Source: Brachionus manjavacas (taxonomy: Eukaryota > Rotifera > Eurotatoria > Ploima > Brachionidae). Taken from it: a stretch of 64,000 bases of DNA. The stretch is from contig JAHQIY010000001.1 of assembly GCA_019054805.1 (NCBI GenBank), positions 3,920,501 to 3,984,500 of the forward strand, written 5' to 3'. The notes under the pieces are model-generated. The model had not been told where the DNA came from. It made no database searches and saw only the letters and a list, made by a program, of their open reading frames with translations. Shown here piece by piece: positions 12,584 to 23,559 of this stretch. A program made the position numbers and the translations under genes. Each line of letters opens with the position of its first letter. The first letter of the stretch is position 1.

Positions 12584-14805
12584 ATCTAGAATTTTTCTTT
12601 TTATTTATAGAATTGATATTCTTTACACGAGAATAGCAATTTATCAATAAAAATAATCAATTAATCAAGTTTATTTTTATTCCGATCAATCTAAAATTTA
12701 TTCATTTAGTCCAAAAGTATTCAATTTTAATTTCTTGTTTTAACAGTTTTTGAATATTTTTTTAGTTTTAAAATATTGAATTCACACTTAAAAGGCTCGA
12801 ACTATGTTATTTTTTTCAAGGCTAATTTTTAAACTTTAGTAGGCAAAAATTAAAAAATAAATCAAAATCAAATTTTAAATTTATAACAAAAATTGGTCTA
12901 TTATCAAAATTTATTCTTATTTTACGATTGTATTTTTGAATTTAAAACTATATTTATGTTTTTTAAACTCTCTAATATTATTTCGAGTATCTTACTCAAT
13001 TCGTTTTTTTTAAATCCAGTTCTGAATCAAAAGAATAATTTTTCAGAAAATTCAAAAGACTAATTTCAAAACATTTTTATTTGTAGAAAAACTATAAACT
13101 AATTAAATGCTTCCATATATCATTACTCAATTTTTTTACGTGATATTACATCATTTCATTTTACATTTTTTTTTATATCTTAACATTATAAATCTGAAAT
13201 TGGTACCCTGCTTTACTGAAAGATACCAGAGTGTCGATAAAAAATAGAGCAAAAATAAAGTAAAAATAAATATTTGGAATTAAAAAATCAGGTTATGAAA
13301 AATAAGGTTACTTTACATGATGGAGTTTTTAGAATTTTTTTCATTTATAGAAATAAATTACTTTGAGATTGGCCATCAGATAAATTTTGTATAAATTTAA
13401 CAATAAAAATCTCAGCATATTAATTATGGCAAATTTAGTTTAGCAAAAAAATTAGCTGCAAATAATTAATGATTATAAAAAATTTACAGTTGCATAATTT
13501 CAGATCCAATTAATTGGCATATTTTTTAAAAATCATAAAATTCAAAACGGCCCAAAAATTTAATATAGTAAAAAAATTAAAATTTGATGGCTGTGTATAG
13601 CTCTTATGACCAATTCAATAATCCAATCCATAAAGAGAGGATTTATAGATCGAGATATTTTTATTACTTCTAAAAACTCTGAAATAAAACCATATATTAA
13701 AACCAGTAAACCTAGAATGGATGAAATGACAAAAATGCATAGCATAGTTAAATAGCTTAATTATTAGATATGATCAAATTATCTTCACATTATTGCAGAG
13801 CTACAAAATAATTTGAAAAGTGTTCTATCAAAAATCTTTCTGGGAAGCGTTCTATGAATCAATGAAATGGAACGAATCAATCAAAATAAAAAAAGAAACA
13901 TGATAGTTATGAAAGTACTGTTGTCAATATTGACAGTAATTTATATCTGCAAACATGTTATCGGACTTGGATATGAACTAAAAAACTTAATTGGGTGTAA
14001 CTGAGGTTTTTTTTACTTAAGGAATTTAGTTGTTTGAGAAAAAATTATCAATCTTTTTTATGTTTTCTTACTTTAATCAAGTAATCTCTTACATTTTTTT
14101 CAATTCTTACAAAAAAATAAAAGAATTTCTTAAATTTAGAAATTAAATTTAAAATTTTCACTACTTATTAAAGAACAAAAAATTTTTGACTGAAGAAAAA
14201 TTTAGTTTTGTTTCTAGGATTTTAATCGATTCATACAAAAGCTGGATCAATCTTTTAAATTTTTAACTTTTAATCTCCGATAATTATTTTTTTAATGCAA
14301 AATTTTGATTAAAAAATCTGAAATTAAAATCTTGAAAATTTTGTTTTAGAATTACAACCTTTTGGGGTAATTAGGTATCAATTTTATGTAATTTAGCTTC
14401 ATCAAAAAACAGCGAAAATTCTCCAACAACAACCAACAACCTGTTTACTTAGATTACGTTTTTTCTTCTTTTTTTTTCTCTTTGGGCAAATTAGCCCAGT
14501 AATTTAAATACTCGATTATTAAAATAGTTTGTATTAATTGTTTCTCGAGTCGTTGATTTATGTGCGTTCAATTTATGTACAACAATATTTCGAATCAGTT
14601 GTCGTTCAATTGTCAGTTAACTTTGTCATTTTGACGACCTGATAAAGTATCTAGACCATTGGAAGCAATTGATTGTTTGCCATAAATTTATTCCACTCGA
14701 TCATGTCCGTGATGAATTTTAATCAAAGTGGATTATATCTCTGCGCATATGTATCTTCAAGTGTCATCTTTGAAGATATGTTCCTCTCAAGCTACAGGTT
14801 TGATT
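12584..14805. other. Intergenic DNA with weak small ORFs
   Basis: No gene is firmly supported. Two small hydrophobic reading frames stand out: a minus-strand frame of 61 codons at 13560-13745, with a long apolar N-terminal segment, and a plus-strand frame of 45 codons at 13867-14004 with a membrane-segment-like core (MKVLLSILTVIYICKHVIG). Neither has a recognisable family or obvious partner exons, so both may be chance in AT-rich DNA. Confidence 0.4.
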
Positions 14806-16255
14806 TAGTAGTAGTAGTAGTAGTAAAAAACCGCGGCATGAAATTGATCATGCGGAGCGCGTCAACAGTAGATGACGCCCTGTAGCGGTGGCGAGATGCT
14901 TGTCGAGATTGTTCTTGAATAAGTTGACTGTAGTTGAGTTGATGACTTCGTCTGGTAGTCCGTTCCAAAGTTAGCAATTCTCTTATTGCAAAAATTGTGC
15001 CTTGGATTACAACATCTTACTATTTCACGCCTGAAAAGTCCTCTTTGACCCCGTCGCGGCTCCGAGCATAGCGGTTTTGCGTACCAGTTTATGTGCTCTA
15101 AATTTGATTCAAGCTTAAATTTCTGAATTATATCTCCGCGGATACGCCTTATTGTTAGTGTAGTTAGCCCTAGTTTGCTGCATCGATCTTCGTAGTTGAA
15201 GCTTTTGAATTCATGTATGGTTTTCGTGGCTCTGTGTTGTACTTTTTCTAGCAGTTTTATGTCTTTTTGGGTGTATGGACTCCAGGCCGAGCTTGCAAAT
15301 TCCAAGTGCGGTCTAATATAACATGTGTAAAGCTTTTTCCAGAGTTTTGCGTCTCTTAACGTAAAGGCGTTCTATAGTGAGCTGAGTATAAAGTTTGCGT
15401 TAGCAGCGGCTTTACTGACTTGGTGTGATGGCTTTAGATCATTAGAGATAAAAATGCCGAGGTCTCTTTCGCTTGTAGTTTCAGTTTTTTTGATGTTTGT
15501 ATTTGAGCTGTGATCTGACATTGTGTAGGTTGCTTTTGGGTTGTTTTTGCCTATATGCATTACTTTGCATTTCGATATGTTTAATCTCATCAGCTACTTG
15601 TTTGACCAGTCGATTTGATGCCATATTGTTCAAGCTTGTGTATGAGGTGAGCGTGTGGTACGGTGTCGAAAGCATTGGCGAAATCGAGAAACAGGATATC
15701 CAGCGGGTGATTCGAGGCTGATGCTTTTGTTGCGTAGTCCATTGTTTCTAAAAGATTAGTTACGCATGCTTTTTTATTGACGAAGCCATGTTGATTTTCG
15801 GATAAAGGCTTATTTTGTGACAAGAACGACAAGATTTCTCTTTTAACAATTTTTTCCAGTACTTTGCACACAACTGATGTCAGTGAAATAGGCCTGTAGT
15901 TCGATGGGTCGGTGTTGTTGCCTTTCTTAAGGATTGGAGTTATTAAGGCTTTTCTCCATTTGTCTGGGACACTTCCAGTGTCTAACGAGAGCTGAAAAAT
16001 GCGTGTTAAGGGAGGGGCGAGCGTGTTAGCGCATTCTTTGAGTACGTGAGGATGGATACCGCCCGTACCGATTGATTTATGTGGATTTAGTTGGCTAAGA
16101 ATCAGTATAACGTCAGAGGTACTTACTTTAATTGTGGAGATTGAGTTGGGCGTTCTTGAGGCGAAAACTGGCATTCCATCGATTGTATCCTCTTGAACGA
16201 ATACGGAGTTAAAGTGTTGGTTTAAAATGTTCGCGATCGTGGTTTTGTCTTGTTT
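14806..16255 (-). mobile_element. Jockey/CR1-like LINE, 5'-truncated, RT core deleted
   Basis: Reverse-strand reading gives a non-LTR reverse transcriptase from about 16255 (DKTTIANILNQHFNSVF) through the fingers and palm: LNPHKSIGTGGIHPHVLKE, WRKALITPILKKGN, NYRPISLTSVVCKVLE, LDFANAFDTVPHAHLI. At about 15611 it jumps from EQYGIK to DWSNK(stop)LMRLNISKCKV. This loses the segment that should hold the catalytic F/YADD motif. The thumb and C-terminal region continue in other frames (KLLEKVQHRATKTIHEF, RCSKLGLTTLTIRRIRGD). Several frameshifts and a stop are present. The 3' end on this strand is a (TAC)n-type tail, seen as a TAG-repeat run at 14806-14825. The CR1/jockey-type assignment rests on the RT motifs and tail. 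The element is dead. Confidence 0.92.
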
Positions 16256-16560
16256 TGTCTATTTGAGAAACAAACCAAGAAAATTTTTCTTGGACACGCT
16301 CAAATATCGATACCATGTTAATAATTCCAAGCGTCAAATGCAGATTCTAGATGTGCAATTGAATAGTCCTGGGAATGACTTGTAAAGAAGATTTACAAGA
16401 GAATCTTTTACAAGAGATTACAAGTTTTACAAGAGCAATCGAGTAGTTGAACAGTTTTAATTAGCTTAGTATGATCAGCATACAAATTTGATAAAAATGA
16501 GAAAAAGAAGTGGACCGAGATTGTTTTTACGATGTTCTTGTTTGGTCAGATACTTAAAGC
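16256..16560 (-). mobile_element. Second LINE RT fragment abutting the previous one
   Basis: The minus strand reads NLGPLLFLIFIK at about 16500-16535, the conserved '(S)VLGPLLFLIFIND' turn of LINE reverse transcriptases. Further along come AKLIKTVQLL-like and LESAFDAWNY segments that resemble the region after the catalytic motif and the thumb. Stops interrupt it throughout. It reads in the same orientation as the LINE beside it but is older and not continuous with it, so it may be the site into which the other inserted or an independent remnant. Confidence 0.55.
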
Positions 16561-16791
16561 ATTAGCTATAAAGCTTTGGCACAAGAAAACTTCTATTGAA
16601 AATCTTTATTTTTAATGTCTTTGTATTTGAATAAAAAACTATTTTTTTAAGTCTAAAAATACTCGGAGTAATTTTTTTAAAATTTTGTTAGAAATTTTTT
16701 AAATAAATGATAAAAAAATATTTTATTTTAGAATATTAATAATAATAAACAAAGTTTAATTTATTAATTTAATTTATAAAAAGAGACAAGT

Positions 16792-18031
16792 TTATTGGTC
16801 ATTTTTCTTATCTTCTTTTTTTTGCTCTAAGACTTTGGGTAATTCTTTGAGTGAAACATTTGCACTTCCTCGTTTGGCCGGTTTAGCCTTTAGATACAAA
16901 CTATATTTTTTTAAAAATTTGAAAAAAAAAAAACCTGTGATTCATGAGGTTTCCATGCAATAAAGTATAAAATTTGATAAGTAGCCGGAACAGAGCCATC
17001 CTCATTTCCGTACATTTCTGAATTTAAACATTAAATAATTTAATTTCTATTTCTTTCCTATTCACCTTGATAGATTGACTGAGCAGCCATTAATGTGTCA
17101 GTGCTTAGATTAAATTTTCTTTTCCAACTGCAATTACTTTCTCCCATACCTTTCAAATCGTACATTAACTCGAATATTGACGGATATGAAATTTGAATTT
17201 CATCAAAATCAAGTGTAAGCAAAGTAAACCCATTTGAAGTTAATAAGCCTCCTATGTCCTGCGGAGTAGTGAACGGTGAAATCCTTGGAGTTAAGCCCTG
17301 GGACCAAAAAATTTTGGAAAAAAAATTAAAAATTACTTAAAATTATTTACTCCTTTTCGTTCAAGTTCTGCTAATTGTAAGCTAACTCTTAGCTCAAATA
17401 AAGTATCACCAGCAAACATGGCTCCAATGATTGCACTGTCTTTTTTCAATACTCTAATACTTTCCTTGAATAGTTTAGGTAAATTGTTGACCCAGTGAAA
17501 GCTATTTTTTCTTAATTATATTTTCATTAATTTAAATAAAAATTAAATACTTTAGACTGCTGACTATTAGGTCTAACGAGTCATTCTCAAATGGTAAATC
17601 ATCTTCTTCATCAAAAGTTCTTTTTTCCACTTGAATTCCTTCTTCAGGTAAATCAGCTTGTTCTAACATTTTTTCCGATATGTCAAACATATACAATTTT
17701 TTCACAGTTTCCTTAAATAAATTTAATCCTTTTTAAAAGAAAATTTTGGTTGAAATGCTACTTTTGTCAAATTTTTGCTAACATAACCTCTTTGACACCC
17801 AAGATCGAGAATAGAATTAAATTCTCTTTTTATGTCGAAAACCCTGTCGGCCACTCGATAGCCTACTTCCGATTTTATGTACTCGTAATTTGCATACTCG
17901 GGGTAATACGCTGTTCTATTGCGTTGAAGTTTTTTTGTCTCTCTATCGAAAATGTTTAAATTTGGCGGTAATGGCTTAGCACGAATCACACTCGAAGTAG
18001 CTATTCTTCTTATCCAAATATTTAACACCAT
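16792..18031 (-). CDS. NDUFAF5: NDUFAF5, complex I assembly arginine hydroxylase
   Basis: NDUFAF5 is a mitochondrial matrix SAM-fold protein that hydroxylates an arginine of NDUFS7 during early respiratory complex I assembly. Six exons on the minus strand (18031-17762, 17711-17551, 17501-17351, 17297-17066, 17017-16935, 16887-16792) join in frame to 330 residues; the human protein has 345. A basic mitochondrial-type N-terminus is followed by [19 protein letters not shown] and [17 protein letters not shown]. The SAM-binding motif reads [16 protein letters not shown] (usually LDLGCGRG). Later blocks match the family: [62 protein letters not shown] and [18 protein letters not shown]. The C-terminus is Lys-rich. 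Gly to Gln in motif I is a departure worth noting. Otherwise intact, with short introns. Confidence 0.95.
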
Positions 18032-18348
18032 GCCTAAGATTTTCTATTTTTATATCTCTAGATAAATCAAAAATTTAATTAAGATTTTATAAAAAAATAT
18101 TTTTCCAATAGATAATTCATTTCAAATAAAACTTAATTTTTTTGAGTAAAAAAAATACAACGTTTAATGTTTTATTTTAAATTTATATAAATGATTCAAA
18201 AAAGAGGAATCAAAAGAATCTTTTTTTGAATTTGTCAACTTAATTTTTTAAAAAAATTTAATAAAAAAAATCACAGCATATTATTTGAAAAATGTAAAGT
18301 GAAAAAAATTTATTTTAAATTTCCAAAAACGAACAACGGAACTTAAAG

Positions 18349-18608
18349 ATGGGTGTTGAAATCGAAGTACAGGTAGATATATCAGAAAAAGTTTTGTATA
18401 ATCATCCTTTGTTTGAAGAAAAAATGATGAGGAAAATGAAGAATTGGCTCTAGCTGCTTATAGGAAGAAGAAAAATTTGAATGAAAGAGTTGTTGACAAA
18501 GTTGGACACTTAGCAATTGAAATCGAGTGTATCTAGTTAAATCCAGTTAGAAAAGCAGTCTTAGTCTTTGAAAAAAAATTCTTTAAGCAAACTAAGCTTT
18601 CTGAATAA
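18349..18608 (+). pseudogene. Decayed small gene of unknown family
   Basis: An ATG at 18349 opens a frame beginning MGVEIEVQVDISEKVLYNH and ending in PLFEE. One base is missing in the following A-run near 18420. After a shift the reading continues as ENEELALAAYRKKKNLNE, RVVDKVGHLAIEIECI, a TAG, and RKAVLVFEKKFFKQTKLSE to a TAA at 18606. The mixed charged and hydrophobic pattern, and the continuity across just one frameshift and one stop, suggest a once-real protein of about 85 residues rather than noise. I do not recognise the family. It faces NDUFAF5 with 317 bp between starts. A sequencing or assembly error in the A-run is an alternative explanation. Confidence 0.4.
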
Positions 18609-20172
18609 GCAGAAGAAGTGGACTTCATTGTTCTAAATACATTATATTTTGTAACTTTATTAACTTTTTTAATTTACGTGATAATATAAATATTTAGTTT
18701 TGATTTTTAAACCAGTTAGTTCATTTAATTATTTAGAAATATACATGTGAGCTTAAAGTGCACACAGCAGAAAACTTTGTACTATGCCTGAGCGCCAGTA
18801 AATTCACAATATTTTTAAATAAATTAAGTAAAAAAAAAGAGAGAGTGAAGTTGGGAGCAATTTTTAATGGAAAAGAACAATTTATTAAAAATTGTCCTAA
18901 AATCCTATTCAAATATGATAACTTATGATATTTTGAACGAAATTTTAGAAAATTAAAAAAAACCTCTTAAATATAATGATAATTTCAAAATTTTAAGATA
19001 TATTGAAAATCGATTATTGATTTGTGATGTTAATTTTATTTTATAAAAAAATTGAATGTTGAATTGTTTTTTTAATTATTTTTAGTTTTTATCAAAGTTT
19101 TCTAATTGTGTTAATTATTCTAAAAAATATGTGAAATGTAAAATATATATTTTAAATAACTAAATTTTAATAATAATAGTTTATTAATAAATAAAAATAG
19201 CTAAAAATCCATTTTAAATTTTTAACAATAATTTTTAATTATTGTCAAATAAAATTTTTTTTATACCGATATTCACTTTGAAGAAGTTATTAAAGTTTTA
19301 TTTGAACAAAATTTCTCTGCTCCGAAAATTCACTCCCAAATTCATTCAGAGAATTTAGAAAAAAAAATAAAAAAAATAAATTAAGGTTTAAGTAAACAGA
19401 ATTATAATTTTGATTTTGAAACTTTCTTTAGACCTTAAAAAAACCAGGATATATACTTTTGTACATTTTAAGAAATAATTTGTTAGTTACGGTAATTTTT
19501 CTTTCTTATAGATAAAACAAAAGTTTTTTATTATATTTTAAAATGTTTTATATTTTAATTTTTTAAGCCCTTTTTTTTTAAATTTCTAAGTCCTTGCGGC
19601 TATTATTTGGATTAATTTAACATTAAGCTCTATGAGGCTTAAGTGCATTTATGGAATTTTTAAATTTTATTTTTTACTGATACTTTAAAGCTGATTTTAC
19701 TGATTTTAATTGTTACCAGATCTAGCATACCAAATATAAACCAAAGTAATAGGCTCGACATATACTGAGCTTGGCCAGCAACTCAAATAGGAAAAAGTTC
19801 TCCAAAACAAAAAAACAAAATTCAATATTTGCTTTATTAAAATTATGGATAATTTTTAACTTTATAGATATAAGAGCCAACAAAAAAAAAGGGAAAAAAA
19901 AAGTTAACAAAAATTTTTTTAAAATCATATAAATAAAAAAATTGATTTAAGAATTTAAAACGAACAAATAACTCGTCGACAATGTGTGACCAAAAGACTG
20001 GAACGATGCTTCTAACGAGTTAAACCAATGCGACTATTTCTGTTTTACTTGTTACGGACATCGAACGGTATCACGAGCTCAAGCTCTCGCCACTTCATTT
20101 TATATTTAATTTAATTTACACAAATTTTTGCTATAGATTTTCAAATGTTCAAAAATTTTCAAAAACTAAAAT
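18609..20172. other. Intergenic AT-rich DNA
   Basis: No gene or repeat is supported. The 68-codon reverse ORF near 19.8 kb is low-complexity Phe/Leu/Lys and not credible. The stretch at 19980-20090, richer in GC, may be 3' UTR of the MAX gene downstream of its stop on the minus strand. Confidence 0.5.
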
Positions 20173-21180
20173 TCAATTTTCATGCGACTCGTTTGGCCTC
20201 ACAGCACTAGTGGTCGGCAATGTGGTCGTGTGCAGATTCGGCTTACTCAAATTAATAATATTAATATTATTCTTTGTATTTATAAATGTTTTGAGCTTTT
20301 TAGAATTGGCCAAACTAGTGGTAGTAATCGTGTTGGGTATAATGCTTGATTTGTTCAGGACCAACACTTGATTGGGACTCGAGTTGGCATGTTGATTCAA
20401 ATTGGCCTGAAATGAGTTGTTTTGGCTTGTGTCGGTCAGGTCGAACTGGTAGTCTTCGGCGGGCTCACTCGGCTCGCCTTTCGGGTCCAATCTAGCTTGG
20501 TGCGATCCCGACATCGCCTCTTGTCGCACTTTCTCCAACTGACGGACTTAAATTTTAAATAAATAAAATCAATAACACAAGAAATCAATTTATTCAACAA
20601 AAAAAAAAAAATTTTCAGCACTCTTACTTTGATTTTCAATTTCTAGATTTTCTTTTTTCAAACTGTCTATGTCCTGCTGAAAGTCCATGTTACGGTTCTT
20701 CATTATTTTGATATAGTCGGTGGCTGCTTTGAGAATCTGAGCCCTGGAGGTCTTTTCGCCTCTGATGTTCGGTATGGCATCTCGCAGAGTGTGAAAGCTG
20801 TCCTTGATGTGATCGCGCCTCTTGCGCTCCAAGGCGTTGTGATGTGCTCGCTTGCGGTCGGCTTCGGACATGCCCGCGCATTTGCCTGAGCCGGCCGACT
20901 TGGATTGACCAGCGCCAAATTGGTGGTCGTTGTTGATGCCATTGAGCGCCGCAGAGCTCAGCTGGCTGCCAAACGAGTCAAACGAAGTGTTTGCATGCGA
21001 ATGGCCGTAGTCGGCATTGGTACCCACATCGATTTCGTCATCCTTGGTGAAATAAAAATTAAATTAGATTTTTTTGCTGCAAGGTGACATTCTTACATCA
21101 GCACTATCCATTTCGAGATCGTCCATACCGGCACTAGCACTGCTCCCACTCGTACTAGTATTACTAACGGTGTTCAGCAT
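20173..21180 (-). CDS. MAX: MAX-type bHLH-leucine-zipper transcription factor
   Basis: MAX is the obligate dimer partner of MYC and MXD/MNT proteins on CACGTG E-boxes. Exons on the minus strand are 21126 (or 21180) to 21097, 21042-20628 and 20546-20173, joining in frame to 272 (or 290) residues. The acidic N-terminus [16 protein letters not shown] matches the MAX start. The basic region and helix 1 read [20 protein letters not shown], almost identical to vertebrate MAX. They are followed by the loop [15 protein letters not shown], helix 2 [12 protein letters not shown] and a zipper ([17 protein letters not shown], then [11 protein letters not shown] across the last intron). The tail is unusually long (about 110 residues, Asn/Ser/Thr-rich) compared with human MAX (160 residues in all), and about 60 extra residues sit before the basic region. 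The start is uncertain: an upstream exon or the ATG at 21180 ([14 protein letters not shown]) remains possible. Confidence 0.94.
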
Positions 21181-22164
21181 TAAATCAGTACCGCGGTTGT
21201 CATCACCTATAAGTAAAGTATTCAAATTTTTGTTTTCTAATAGTTGAATTTGTTTCGAAAGGGTAGTTTTTAATCGCATCTTTTCGAGAAGATTTTTCTC
21301 TCTTAATTTTTTTTAATTTCAACTTATCCAAAAAAAAATTAAATATATATATTTTTATATAAAAATTAAAAAAAAATTTAAATATGTGAATGAAATTTTG
21401 GTTAATATCGCTTGAAGGAGGTCGTTAGCTAGACATTAGGGAGTATTGCTAGCAAGCTATTCGCCAATTTAACTTTCTTAGTATTTTTTAGCAATGAATT
21501 ACGCGATTTAAATTATTTAAATTTGCTCAAAGTGCTTTATAATTTATTATAAATGCTTAAATTAGTAAATTTTTATGATAATTTGCCATTTTTATGCGCT
21601 TTGCTTTATTTATTTGTTTGTTGTTGGCATAAAATGTTTGAGAATGGACTAGTGAGAGGGGGGCTGGCTTGGGGGTGCGTGAGAGACGACTGTTAAAGAT
21701 GTTATCTGTTCGAATCATGATTTCAACTGCGTTCTTTGGTTGGTTTCAAATTATGCACAGTGTTTTTTTTACGCAGCACATTTAACTTAACATTTAAAAA
21801 ATTTCAATTTTAAAGTATGCTCACGGCAACTTCACCGAGTTTGTCTTCGATACAATTGAAATCGAGTTCGTGTATTTCACTGATATGAAAAAAAATTAAT
21901 TTCTTACCGTAATGTTTTGTTTTAGATTGTGCTATCAAAAAGAAAAATGAATTCAATTGATTGATTGATATTCGAAAACAACCAAGAAATTGATTCATCT
22001 TGTATTTTATCTAAACTCCGATAAATTTTTCGCTCTTTTTTTGAAAGTAATTTGGTTCTTGATAGTTGATTAGCATAATCCCACAGTCTCCAGATGTCAC
22101 TAATCCACTTCATATGATAAAGTAGAAATTCGAATATATGTTAAATTATAAAAGGGAATAAAAC
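21181..22164. other. 5' region of MAX and intergenic DNA
   Basis: The segment 21181-21280 stays open in the MAX frame and may hold 5' UTR or another exon, with an acceptor-like TTATAG on the minus strand just upstream of the 21180 ATG. The rest, including overlapping 62-63-codon minus-strand ORFs at 21810-22113, shows nothing recognisable. Confidence 0.45.
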
Positions 22165-22690
22165 AAATCAGCTCACTGATTTCAATGCTTGAAACCGATA
22201 TGGAATAAACCGGAAATTAGTACTAGAACTAAAAGTAAGATTTATTTAGCTACAGTAAAGGCAACTACCATTTACAGTGCACAGTCGTGGACATGCAGTC
22301 TTTCTGACTATCAAAAACTAAGTAGTTTTCACAGAAGACATTTGATGCAGATAGTGGGTCCTCGAAGAATTGGATTGACAGAACAAAAACTCTACATTCA
22401 AACAACAACTGTTTCGCTTGATAAAATCGTCAGAACAATAAGGCTCAGATGGGCAGGACATGTACGACGAATGTTGGACACATGTTTACCAGAGATTGTT
22501 CTAGTTGGTGATGTTTTAAGTGAAAAGCGTGGAAGAAGAGGACCAGAAAGAGAGTGGACGGATTGCTTAAAAGAGGATTGTGAGAGAGCTGGAGTTGTCT
22601 GAACTAAATGGGTGAATGAATCGAAGAATCGCGAGAAATGGCGCATCAAAATCTCGTCCCTAACCTCAAACAGATGAGGATGAAGGACTC
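22165..22690 (+). mobile_element. 5'-truncated LINE 3' fragment (family Y, copy 1)
   Basis: An open frame of 137 codons at 22189-22602 encodes the C-terminal tail of a non-LTR retrotransposon polyprotein. It has TIYSAQSWTCSLSDYQKL, FHRRHLMQIVGPRRIGLTEQ, then IRLRWAGHVRRM and a final REWTDCLKEDCERAGVV. The LRWxGHVxRM block is typical of RTE- and R1-like LINE C-termini. The same sequence recurs at about 60630-61136 with roughly 90% identity or better by eye. The reverse transcriptase itself is absent, so this is a 5'-truncated insertion. It ends near GATGAGGATGAAGG followed by TTATTACTATTATTAA, a short-repeat tail rather than a long poly(A). Confidence 0.9.
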
Positions 22691-22909
22691 CTTATTACTA
22701 TTATTAATATCTTCCATTTGTATAATATTTTATTTATTTCATCATGTATTTTTTTTTAGTTTATTTAATATTTAAAAAAAATGACTTTGAGTAATAAAAA
22801 TCCTTTCGCCATTGGTATTTAAAATTTTAAAAAAGTTATATTAAATTAATTAGAATTTGAAATAGAAATTGAAAATTAATTAGAATTTGAAATAGAAATT
22901 GAATTGGAA

Positions 22910-23535
22910 ATGTTATAGAATAACAGTTGTCCATTGGAATAGCTCATTTGAGACTTTACAAAGGAGGGTTTTAAGTTCAGAACTTTTTGAGCTTTAAACA
23001 AAACATCAATATAATCTTGAATGAGTGAAGTAATGAGTGTGCTTTTATATATTAAAATTTATTTTATGTACTTTCCGAACAGAATTCTGAGTCTTGACTC
23101 AATTTTATGGACCTTTTGGTCCTCGAGAAGGTCAGAGAGTTGAATAGACGATATGTAATATTGTTAGTGACAGATTGACTCAAAACATGTATTTTGAATT
23201 ACTTGCAGTTTTTGAATGTTTGTCTGGGAGACACGGGATATAATGAAAAAACTATTGTCTATAATGGAACCTATAAGTGCATTATAGACTCCAATTAAGG
23301 TTTTTTTTAGTTAACTTCCACGATCTGTGTGACAAAATTTTAATTAAATTTTCCCGATCATGACATCTAGAACGAATGAATTCAACCTGAGAGTTGAAAC
23401 ATAGACTTTGGTCAAATTTTATTCCAAGGAAGACTGGTGAGTCAGTGTAGGATATTTGCTTTCCAAAAAATTTTAGACTAAGCTTATTGTTGAAGGATTC
23501 CCAGAGTGAAAAATGAAGCTACATTTTTCTGGAGA
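22910..23535 (-). mobile_element. LINE C-terminal fragment with one frameshift
   Basis: On the minus strand, from about 23535 down, a nearly continuous reading runs LWESFNNKLSLKFFGKQISY, DSPVFLGIKFDQSLCFNSQ and then RENLIKILSHRSWKL. It shifts frame in the A8 run near 23307 and resumes with LIGVYNALIGSIIDNSFF and NIQKLQVIQNTCFESICH. The 'FLG(I)x(F)D..L.F..H/Q' and 'LxxIQNxAxR' patterns are the thumb and connection region of jockey-like LINEs. A TAA follows ESICH. The fragment lies opposite in direction to the neighbouring family Y copy. No catalytic RT motifs are included. Confidence 0.75.
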
Positions 23536-23559
23536 CATCTTTAGCCTCTATTTCTGTAA

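Noticed and set aside
14808-14825. TAG trinucleotide run as an independent microsatellite
   Set aside because: It lies exactly at the 3' end of the adjoining LINE, so it is better explained as that element's tail.
21695-21725. GTTCGAATC, resembling a tRNA T-loop
   Set aside because: The flanking bases do not form a T-stem, and no D-arm, anticodon arm or acceptor stem can be folded around it.
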